Positions 10,801 to 16,082 of a stretch of DNA of 26,317 bases are shown piece after piece. The position numbers and the translations under genes are program-made. The stretch spans positions 1-26,317 of the forward strand of contig JAQUEL010000017.1 in NCBI GenBank assembly GCA_028685295.1, read 5' to 3'. The stretch is from a bacterium (GTDB lineage Bacteria; UBP13; UBA5359). The first letter of the stretch is position 1; every line of letters starts with the position of its first letter. Under the pieces are notes generated by a model. It was not told the DNA's origin. It saw only the letters and a program-made list of their open reading frames with translations, and searched no databases.

Positions 10801-11100
10801 CTCTTTCTTATAAGCCTAAAGGCCGGTGGAGTAGGTCTCAACCTCACCGCTGCAGATTACGTTTTTCATGTGGACCCCTGGTGGAACCCGGCGGTGGAGC
10901 GCCAGGCTACCGACCGTACGCATCGTATCGGCCAGGAGAAGCCGGTCTTCGTCAACAAACTGGTTGTCCGGGATTCGGTGGAGGAGAAGATCCTCCTGTT
11001 GCAGGAGCGTAAAAAAGATCTGGTGGACAAGCTGATAACCGCTGAGAGTAGCTTCTTTAAATCCCTTACCGGCGAGGATGTTCGACTGCTATTCAGTTAA
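7897..11100 (+). CDS. SWIM zinc-finger SNF2/SWI2-family helicase
   Basis: A large (about 1067 aa) bacterial SNF2-family DNA translocase of the RapA/HepA superfamily. The N-terminus has a SWIM zinc-binding motif C-x-C-x8-C-x-H (CDCPYAHAALTCKH, about residues 79-95). A long SNF2-associated middle region follows, then the ATPase core: RPYQKAGYDWL, motif I DDMGIGKT near residue 632, motif II DESQ near 730, LTGTPVEN, and the C-terminal lobe with VFSQFTRML, SLKAGGVGLNLTAADYVFHVDPWWNPAVE and the arginine-finger motif QATDRTHRIGQ. Start choice is between GTG 7894 and ATG 7897; GGTGAT at 7883-7888 serves either. A TTGACA at 7847 with TAGCAT 17 bases on is a weak promoter candidate, but its start site would fall inside the ribosome binding site. 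The substrate is unknown. Its place after addAB suggests a role in DNA repair or transcription recycling, by inference only. Confidence 0.95.
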   Translation: MSISTIDRSSAANIDIDVILERAASAVRARGQIYYHQGRVEIADINAEGALLLVEGSRPYPYKVEALFSSEERAGVIFCCDCPYAHAALTCKHMVAAALKLKTYFDDRMGNTWRDSLDSILQPQAYTSAKQPKEILVFSLQHDDWEWRIIPYALALSYFDGEGLSDIGAVREIITRKKLSGKAKSLRYSSGRDSCRWLQIGDGCHALIGKLVKDHCYYGFRGENIDIIIRALGGNGIYFGTEKSPLKTPLEIFLEPATVQLEAKRVPEGLCLTGSALVGGCKLPLQSPHTQIISSKYAWLLSGSTLFTADKPELAEMLLKMQPIVIPEEDRLTFYQRYLGPLAESLNMDGDALPEWRDIEAEPVPRLYLYEDSGELGAELLFAYGEAEVMYETKSPSCTVHALPDGSAMLRIHRQPEQEQTIWKSLSKFGLKRGDAAQLFQLRKAVTPVDFICSYLPRLAASGFEVYGEENIDSIRINRNTPKISMVVSSEIDWFDLKTVVTFGDIELSLAEFRRALKKRERYVKLVDGSIGELPREWLERYRHIFELAEEDGGSLHLRKSQITLLEAALDQADEVQSDAEFKDRCGRLRGFTGIEPMALPSGFNGELRPYQKAGYDWLHFLHDYELGGCLADDMGIGKTVQALALLASLQESGQAQAASLIVMPRSLLTNWAREAERFTPELRILIHADGDRPDDQAHFDNYDLVLTTYGIMLRDEKMLRQYRFHYVILDESQAIKNPIALTSRATRHLICDHRLVLTGTPVENSTLDLWSQFAFLNPGMLGSLDYFRKELANPVERNRDGSAIKELRHLVYPFILRRTKKQVAEELPPCSECIVYCDMEPAQRKVYTLCRDKYRAYLLNMIETEGINNMRMKILEGLLRLRQICDHPVLADPGFKGGSVKMNVLLEAVETLREEGHKALVFSQFTRMLKEIEKELQARHIPYMYLDGRTTDRQERIDIFQKDPDIPLFLISLKAGGVGLNLTAADYVFHVDPWWNPAVERQATDRTHRIGQEKPVFVNKLVVRDSVEEKILLLQERKKDLVDKLITAESSFFKSLTGEDVRLLFS

Positions 11101-11123
11101 TATAAAAAGCCGGCGGAGCGGGT

Positions 11124-11143
11124 ACCATCAGTTTTGTGATGGT
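11124..11143 (+). repeat. small inverted repeat after the SNF2 gene
   Basis: ACCATCA and TGATGGT form a perfect 7-bp stem with a 6-base loop 23 bases after the SNF2 stop codon. The position suits a transcript end, but no T-run follows, so it is not a standard intrinsic terminator. The rest of 11101-11266 shows no gene or other clear signal apart from a lone TATAAT at 11259-11264. Confidence 0.25.
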
Positions 11144-11266
11144 GGGAAATTCCTGATATGCCCTGATGGCGTAATATGCAGAAGTTCAGAAACATATTGG
11201 ACTCTGAACGGGAAGGTTCGGGGTGCAACAGATCTATGTAGGAAGCTATATCCGGGGTTATAATAG

Positions 11267-11836
11267 ATTGATGAAGTATATAGCGGATATAGAGCATTTG
11301 AGCCAGAGAGAAAAGAAAGAGATAGAGCGGCAGCGCTGTCCGCTGCCGGACCCCAAATATCTTTTAAACTGTGGTTCACTCCAATACCGGTTTCATTACA
11401 GGTTTTAGCTGTTTTAGTATCGGCATTACTGCTGGGACGCAGGGCGGCCCTGGCTCAGGTTACTTATATTGCCGCCGGTGTTTTCGGGTTACCTGTCTTT
11501 GCCTTGTGGAAAAGTGGCCCGGCTGCTCTGTTAGGACCCACCGGCGGATATCTGCTGGGGTTTGTTATTGCCGCCTGGGTTATCGGCTTGCTGGTGGAAA
11601 ATTATTGCGCCGGCAAAATATGGAGACTCTTTGCAGCAGCGGTTACCGGAATGGTGATCATATATGCCTGTGGCGCAATATGGCTCTTCAACTGGTTTGC
11701 TGTTACCGGTAAGGCTCAAAGCACCGCAACAGCTGTTTTCGGGCTGGGCATAGCTCCGTTTCTGCTTATAGATCTGCTTAAGGCAGGCGTAGCCGCCGGT
11801 ATTGTTGGGCTGATATCCGGTAGGCAAAAACTCTGA
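11267..11836 (+). CDS. bioY: BioY-family biotin transporter S component, start unresolved (possible frameshift)
   Basis: BioY is the membrane substrate-binding subunit of the ECF-type biotin importer. The frame open from 11267 to TGA 11834-11836 carries the family signature: QISF...TPIPVSLQVLAVL, LLLGRRAALAQ, GLPVFALWKSG and LLGPTGGYLLGF, then further membrane helices. Homology begins by about 11324. No ATG, GTG or TTG lies in this frame between the stop at 11264-11266 and the TTG at 11504, which is deep inside the conserved core and would remove the first helices. Possible answers are a rare start (ATT 11267, CTG 11336), a frameshift from the ATG at 11271 in the neighbouring frame, a sequence error, or a damaged gene. 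A TATAAT at 11259-11264 lies just upstream. No ECF ATPase or biotin genes are nearby, which is common for BioY, and no BirA-type operator was seen. Family call firm, integrity uncertain. Confidence 0.75.
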   Translation: MDEVYSGYRAFEPERKERDRAAALSAAGPQISFKLWFTPIPVSLQVLAVLVSALLLGRRAALAQVTYIAAGVFGLPVFALWKSGPAALLGPTGGYLLGFVIAAWVIGLLVENYCAGKIWRLFAAAVTGMVIIYACGAIWLFNWFAVTGKAQSTATAVFGLGIAPFLLIDLLKAGVAAGIVGLISGRQKL

Positions 11837-11897
11837 GAAAATCTGTACAAGGATAATCATCGCCAAATCAGGGTAAGAATAATAGACTAAAACCGTT

Positions 11898-11916
11898 CTC
11901 TTTTGAAAAAGGAGAG
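11898..11916 (+). promoter_or_regulatory. hairpin overlapping the ATPase ribosome binding site
   Basis: CTCTTTT at 11898-11904 can pair with the AAGGAGAG at 11909-11916 (seven pairs, two of them G-U, loop of about five bases). This would cover the GGAG that serves the TTG start at 11923. It is a modest stem that could damp translation. Seen by eye only, with no folding calculation. Confidence 0.25.
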
Positions 11917-11922
11917 CCTTTA

Positions 11923-14019
11923 TTGAGTGAGAACAAAAGCAAAACGAAAAGGATAACGCTGACTATTGGAGGGCTGCATTGCGCCGACTGCGCTCTCAGC
12001 CTGGAAAAGATGCTGGCGCACCTTAAAGGTGTTCGTGAAGCCAACCTTAATTATATCTATGAAACGGCAACCATCAGCTATGATCCCGATCTGACCGCTC
12101 CCGGTGATATAATGCGTGCCATCGGCCGTCCCGGCTACCAGATAGCCGAGATGAAAACGGAGCATCCGTCTTTTCTGGCGGAACATTATGAGAGCCTTTT
12201 GCTGATCGTCGTCGGAGTGCTGTTGTTATCCGGCTGGATAATAGGCCATTTCCCATCTTTAAAACTTTTATCTATTGTTTTTACGTTGGCTGGTGCATTG
12301 ACGGCAATCTATCCCATTGCCCGTAGTGCTGTGGCTACCTTGCTGGGACGAAGCCTGAATGTGGACGTGCTGGTGACGCTGGCTGTAATTGCCGCTCTGA
12401 TAACAGGCAAATACCTGGAAGCCGGCCTGGTAGCTTTCATTATGCTTCTGGGAGAGGTTCTGGAGGATTTCACGGCCGATCGTACCAGGCTAGCTATTAG
12501 AAAGCTGCTGGATATAGGGCCCACTCAGGCCAGACTGATACGTGACGGCAAGGAAATCAGCGTGCCTGCTGCAGAAGTGCGTGCAGGTGATAGGATTATT
12601 GTCAAGCCGGGAGAGCGTATACCGGTGGATGGGGTTATTATCTATGGTGAAGCATCCATCAATGAAGCGGCTATAACCGGAGAATATCTTCCCGCCGATA
12701 AAGTTGCCGGCGCCGTAGTTTTTACTGGAACAGTAGTGGAGAGCGGGGCATTGGAAGTGGAAGCTACAAAGGTGGGAGAGGATACTACTCTGGCCCGAAT
12801 ACGCACTCTGGTACAAGACGCCCAGCAGAAGAAGGCTCCAGTGCAGAGGATTATGGATCGCTATGCCGCATGGTTCGTACCCACCGTAATAGCACTGGCC
12901 CTAGGCGTATGGGGCTTTACCGGTTCCATCACCCAGGCTATAACGGTATTGGTAGTGGCCTGCCCCTGTGCCCTGGTTCTGGCCACGCCTACAGCTGTAG
13001 TCGCCGGCATAGGCAGTGCTGCCGGCAAGGGAGTCCTGATAAAGGGCGGAAGCTATCTGGAGAGGGCCGGTGAAGTGAATGCAGTGGCCTTTGACAAGAC
13101 GGGCACTCTTACCACCGGGCGGGTAACGGTTGCCGGTGTAGTGCCTGCTGAAGGCTATCAAAAAGAGGATGTTTTCCTTATAGCTCTGGAGGCGGAAAGG
13201 CTCTCTGAACATCCCCTGGCTCGAGCCATACTGGTGGAGGCAAAACGCAAGGGGATATCGCCTCGCAAGCTCCGGACGGAATTCAAAAGCCGACGCGGCC
13301 TGGGTATCGAAGCTGTTATAGAAGGGCAGCTTGTATTGATAGGCAACCGGCGTTTGATGCTGGATAAGGGATGGACTATTCCTTACGATATGGAAGAGGC
13401 GTTGCGTGTGCATGAGCGGAAGGGTGAAACCCCTGTGATAGTGGGCCGGGAGGGGCAGATCATGGGTATCATAACCTTCTCCGATACTATGAGGCCCGAA
13501 GCAAAGGAAGCTGTTTCACGTCTGAAAAGGCTGGGAACATGCCGTATAATCATGTTGACGGGAGATAACCCGCATACAGCCTCAGCTATAGCCGAACATT
13601 TAGGAATAGATTTCAGGGCCAATCTTTTGCCGGAAGAGAAAGTGGAAGCGGTTAATGATCTCAAACGCCATTACAGGGTAGCTATGGTTGGTGACGGTAT
13701 TAACGATGCTCCGGCTCTGGCGCAAGCAGACCTGGGCATTGCCATGGGAGCAGCCGGCTCCGATATCGCCATAGAAGTTGCGGATATCGCGCTTATGGCA
13801 GACGATCTAACCAAGGTGGCCACAGCCATAGACCTCAGCCGACGTTCTCTTTCCCGGATCAGATACAACTTTATCTTTGCCGTAGTCTTCAACGTCGGAG
13901 CTATTATACTGGCCGCCACCGGCATCATCGGTCTGATAACCGGAGCCGTTCTACACCAATTCAGTTCACTGGCGGTAATCCTTAACTCAGCTCTACTGCT
14001 GGCATATAAAGAGAGGTAA
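11923..14019 (+). CDS. heavy-metal P1B-type ATPase (CPC motif)
   Basis: A 698-aa metal-exporting P-type ATPase. The N-terminus has one HMA metal-binding domain with GLHCADC (Cys20, Cys23), followed by the usual P1B membrane helices. Core motifs in order are TGEYLP (actuator), CPC at residues 347-349 in a transmembrane helix, DKTGT with phosphorylated Asp391, SEHPLA and GDGINDAPA near 590-598. The start is TTG 11923, with GGAG 8 bases upstream. CPC fits Cu(I) or Zn/Cd/Pb classes. The last two helices do not decide: the seventh has FNVGAI and the eighth HQFSSLAVILNS. This is neither the full copper signature (YN, MxxSS) nor the Zn/Cd one (K, DxG). The CsoR-family gene convergent 14 bases downstream hints at copper, but that protein is itself atypical, and no CsoR-type operator is visible upstream of the ATPase. 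Substrate left open. Confidence 0.92.
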   Translation: MSENKSKTKRITLTIGGLHCADCALSLEKMLAHLKGVREANLNYIYETATISYDPDLTAPGDIMRAIGRPGYQIAEMKTEHPSFLAEHYESLLLIVVGVLLLSGWIIGHFPSLKLLSIVFTLAGALTAIYPIARSAVATLLGRSLNVDVLVTLAVIAALITGKYLEAGLVAFIMLLGEVLEDFTADRTRLAIRKLLDIGPTQARLIRDGKEISVPAAEVRAGDRIIVKPGERIPVDGVIIYGEASINEAAITGEYLPADKVAGAVVFTGTVVESGALEVEATKVGEDTTLARIRTLVQDAQQKKAPVQRIMDRYAAWFVPTVIALALGVWGFTGSITQAITVLVVACPCALVLATPTAVVAGIGSAAGKGVLIKGGSYLERAGEVNAVAFDKTGTLTTGRVTVAGVVPAEGYQKEDVFLIALEAERLSEHPLARAILVEAKRKGISPRKLRTEFKSRRGLGIEAVIEGQLVLIGNRRLMLDKGWTIPYDMEEALRVHERKGETPVIVGREGQIMGIITFSDTMRPEAKEAVSRLKRLGTCRIIMLTGDNPHTASAIAEHLGIDFRANLLPEEKVEAVNDLKRHYRVAMVGDGINDAPALAQADLGIAMGAAGSDIAIEVADIALMADDLTKVATAIDLSRRSLSRIRYNFIFAVVFNVGAIILAATGIIGLITGAVLHQFSSLAVILNSALLLAYKER

Positions 14020-14033
14020 TTCCTTCAATAAGC

Positions 14034-14327
14034 TCATACCAACCGGGAAAGATTCCGCACCAGGCTGCTCACCGCCTGGTGTGGGTCCTTATCATGGCAT
14101 AAGCTCTCTTCCAGACACCGGTCCAGCTGGGCATTGATGAAGGAGATGCAGGCCTTACGGAAGGCAGCCCGGGTGGCGGCAAACTGGACCATGATCTCTT
14201 CGCAATCCCGGCCCTCTTCTATCATACGTTGCAGGCCGCGCACCTGCCCCTCGATACGGCGCAGCCGCGCTAAAAGATCATTATCGCCGTGCGCTGTGCC
14301 TTTGTCCTGTTTATCGTTTACAGCCAT
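14034..14327 (-). CDS. CsoR/CstR-family (DUF156) transcriptional repressor, lacking the Cu-binding His
   Basis: A 97-aa all-helical repressor of the CsoR/RcnR/FrmR/CstR family; RLRRIEGQVRGLQRMIEEGRDC is typical (residues about 21-42). Copper-sensing CsoR uses Cys-His-Cys spaced +25 and +29. Here the aligned positions are Cys42, Gln67 and Cys71, checked codon by codon, so the His is replaced. Extra cysteines lie at 60 and 77. Loss of the His while keeping the two cysteines recalls CstR, the persulfide-sensing branch, rather than Cu(I) sensors. It is the second gene of a - strand operon, 42 bases after the thioredoxin, with AAGGG 9 bases before its ATG. A CsoR-type palindrome covers the operon promoter, suggesting autoregulation. 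It ends 14 bases from the convergent ATPase gene. The ligand (metal, persulfide or other thiol stress) is not settled by sequence. Confidence 0.92.
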   Translation of the reverse strand: MAVNDKQDKGTAHGDNDLLARLRRIEGQVRGLQRMIEEGRDCEEIMVQFAATRAAFRKACISFINAQLDRCLEESLCHDKDPHQAVSSLVRNLSRLV

Positions 14328-14369
14328 AATGCTTTTCCCTTATTTCTGAGCGGACACTCCTTCGCAGTC

Positions 14370-14828
14370 TCACTGTGCCAGATACGGCTTAAGCTTGGCG
14401 GTCAAGGCATTTTTGTCCACATAGCCGATAATCTGGTCCACCTTCTCTCCATTTTTGAAGATTATCATCGTCGGGATGCTCCTGATGCCGTAGCGAGAGG
14501 CCAGGACGCTCTCTTCATCCACATTGACCTTGCCCACTTTGAGCGAATCTTCGTTTTCCCGGGCTACTTCCTCAATGATTGGAGCTACCATACGGCAGGG
14601 CCCGCACCAGGCAGCCCAAAAGTCCACCAGGACCGGTTTGTTGCTCTGTAATACCTCACTGTCGAAATTATTGGTTGTCAGGTGCAGCACTTCCATTTTT
14701 GGCGCCTCCTTTACAAACGTTTCCTTATTACTCTTCATCATTCCGTTTCTCTTTACTGCATAACTCATTCCGGCTGCTGCTATTATCAGGACTACCAGCG
14801 CTGACACGATTATGGTCAAGGGCTTCAA
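14370..14828 (-). CDS. membrane-anchored thioredoxin with possible internal start
   Basis: A complete thioredoxin fold with active site WCGPC follows one N-terminal membrane segment (PLTIIVSALVVLIIAAAGMSY) and a polar linker. In the full form the enzyme would face the outside of the cell membrane. I choose TTG 14828: GGTGAT at 14838-14833 is a good ribosome binding element, and it contains the upstream GTG 14837. An in-frame ATG at 14696 is preceded at 8 bases by a perfect AGGAGG. It would give a 108-aa protein with Cys31/Cys34, exactly the size and spacing of ordinary cytosolic TrxA. The gene may therefore make two forms, or the short one may be the main product. It is first in an operon with the CsoR-family gene, behind a sigma-A promoter and a CsoR-type operator. 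Function as a disulfide or persulfide reductase is inferred from the family. Confidence 0.93.
   Translation of the reverse strand: MKPLTIIVSALVVLIIAAAGMSYAVKRNGMMKSNKETFVKEAPKMEVLHLTTNNFDSEVLQSNKPVLVDFWAAWCGPCRMVAPIIEEVARENEDSLKVGKVNVDEESVLASRYGIRSIPTMIIFKNGEKVDQIIGYVDKNALTAKLKPYLAQ
14705..14710 (-). promoter_or_regulatory. strong internal ribosome binding site inside thioredoxin gene
   Basis: AGGAGG on the - strand, 8 bases before the in-frame ATG at 14696, is the best ribosome binding site in this operon. It lies in the linker between the membrane helix and the thioredoxin domain, so initiation here would release a soluble 108-aa TrxA-sized protein. Confidence 0.6.
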
Positions 14829-14849
14829 TCCTATCACCGGCTTTCTTTT

Positions 14850-14875
14850 TCAATATACCCCCGGGGGTATATTGA
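14850..14875. promoter_or_regulatory. CsoR/CstR-type operator, perfect 26-bp palindrome
   Basis: The half-site TCAATATACCCCC is followed with no spacer by its exact reverse complement, centred between 14862 and 14863. An A/T flank with a C-run/G-run core (TATACCCC...GGGGTATA) is the known operator style of CsoR-family repressors. It begins just after the -10 box of the thioredoxin-csoR promoter and covers the expected transcription start, so binding should block transcription. The encoded CsoR-family protein is the obvious candidate ligand. No second copy was found in the window. Confidence 0.85.
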
Positions 14876-14876
14876 G

Positions 14877-14905
14877 AGTATACTTCATGCTACCCTTGCT
14901 GTCAA
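14877..14905 (-). promoter_or_regulatory. sigma-A promoter of the thioredoxin-csoR operon
   Basis: On the - strand, TTGACA (14905-14900) and TATACT (14882-14877) are separated by exactly 17 bases. Transcription would start near 14870, inside the palindromic operator, about 40 bases before the TTG start of the thioredoxin gene. Confidence 0.85.
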
Positions 14906-14983
14906 TATAAATGGAAAATATGGGTGGCGTTCTTTATTTGTAAGCGTTGTAATGGGGTATCGAGCCTATTATCGATAACTATG

Positions 14984-15430
14984 TTATTTATCGCCTTTCA
15001 GCTGTGGAGCCAGCCAATCCAGCAGCGCTTTCTTATCCCTGTATCCTATGCTGCGGGCAACCTCCTTGCCTCCTTTAAAGAGAATCAGCGTGGGTATGCT
15101 GCGGATGTTATATTTGCCGGCCAGTTCCTTGGATTTATCGGAATCGACTTTACATACCTTGAGCCTTTCAGCTTTCTCTTTGGCTATCTCTGCGATAATG
15201 GGCGCCAGCATGCGGCAGGGTCCGCACCAATCAGCGTAGAAATCTACCAGCACGGGCTTTTTGCTCTTGAGAACCTCGCTATCGAAGTTCTTTTTCGTGA
15301 CCAATGTTACTTCGCCTCTGGGTTTATTCTCCTTACCCTTTTTCTTGCTGTCATCAGCCAGGCTTAGCCCGATGGTCATCACTACCGCAATCAGTACCAG
15401 CATACTTGTAAAACATCTGAACTGTCGCAT
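14984..15430 (-). CDS. secreted thioredoxin
   Basis: A 148-aa thioredoxin with a cleavable-looking signal peptide: basic start MRQFR, hydrophobic core LVLIAVVMTIGL and a likely cut after Ala25 (SLA before DD). A Lys-rich spacer then leads to the fold with WCGPC (Cys69, Cys72) and the cis-Pro motif RSIPT. It should act outside the membrane on exported or envelope proteins. The ATG at 15430 has a perfect AGGAGG 8 bases upstream. It lies upstream of the anchored thioredoxin on the same strand, but 155 bases separate the two genes and hold a separate promoter and operator. No CcdA/DsbD-type electron supplier is in the window, so the source of reducing power for this and the anchored protein is unknown. 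No CsoR-type palindrome was found before this gene. Confidence 0.93.
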   Translation of the reverse strand: MRQFRCFTSMLVLIAVVMTIGLSLADDSKKKGKENKPRGEVTLVTKKNFDSEVLKSKKPVLVDFYADWCGPCRMLAPIIAEIAKEKAERLKVCKVDSDKSKELAGKYNIRSIPTLILFKGGKEVARSIGYRDKKALLDWLAPQLKGDK

Positions 15431-15567
15431 ACAACCTGCCTCCTTTTATAAATTGTAGAGGTGATATATCGTAATATATTCTGTGTCGGCAATCTTTTAC
15501 CCTTCTGCCAGCTGCAACGGCAGGTTTTTAAGCAAAAACGGCGAAGTTTTAATACGGCAGGTGCTTG

Positions 15568-16053
15568 ATGAAAAGAATAGGCGTTATATCCGATACTCAT
15601 ATTCCCAGCCGGGCCAAAGCCGTGCCGGGCAAGGTTTTTGAGGCCTTCGAAGATGTCGATATGATATTCCATGCCGGCGATATACTCTCCTTTGATGTTT
15701 TACATGAGCTTGAGCTGCTGGCACCGGTTTATGCCGTGGCCGGAAATATGGATAACTGGGAAGTCCGTCTTGAACTGCCGCTCAAACGGACTATAATAGT
15801 TGAGGCCGTCACCTTCGGCTTAACGCATGGACATCTGTTCAATGTGCGGTCGGAGCGTGCAATCGAGGAGGCTATGGGCAATATCGACTGTCTGATATAC
15901 GGGCATACGCATAAGGCTGCCTTTGAATATATCGACGATATCGGTATCTTCAACCCCGGCACCACCGTGGGCGGGGCAGACAGCTTTGTAGGCCTGATAA
16001 CCGTGGATGGAGATAATTTCACGCCTGATTGGATAGCGGTCAAGAGGGATTGA
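15568..16053 (+). CDS. YfcE/MJ0936-type metallophosphoesterase
   Basis: A 161-aa calcineurin-like phosphodiesterase of the small YfcE/MJ0936 type, active on phosphodiesters in vitro in characterised members. All metal-binding motifs are present in order: SDTH (Asp9, His11), HAGD (Asp38), GNMD (Asn60), THGH (His87, His89) and GHTH (His113, His115), then FNPGT. ATG 15568 is preferred over the TTG directly before it, because AGGTG lies about 4 bases upstream of the ATG and overlaps the space needed for the TTG. It is divergent from the secreted thioredoxin (137-base gap) and 29 bases ahead of rhamnose isomerase, so the two probably share a transcript. Its natural substrate is unknown. Confidence 0.92.
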   Translation: MKRIGVISDTHIPSRAKAVPGKVFEAFEDVDMIFHAGDILSFDVLHELELLAPVYAVAGNMDNWEVRLELPLKRTIIVEAVTFGLTHGHLFNVRSERAIEEAMGNIDCLIYGHTHKAAFEYIDDIGIFNPGTTVGGADSFVGLITVDGDNFTPDWIAVKRD

Positions 16054-16082
16054 TATTTCAATAAAATCGGGAGGATAGGGCA

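Noticed and set aside
11840-11922. CsoR-type operator before the metal ATPase
   Set aside because: I looked for a second TATACCCC/GGGGTATA palindrome here and found none.
14060-14083. CACCAGGC...GCCTGGTG hairpin at the csoR/ATPase convergence as a terminator
   Set aside because: An 8-bp stem exists, but it lies inside the csoR coding region and no T-run follows on either strand.
14958-14977. TATCGA/TCGATA stem after the secreted thioredoxin as a terminator
   Set aside because: Only 6 bp with an 8-base loop and no T-run on the - strand.
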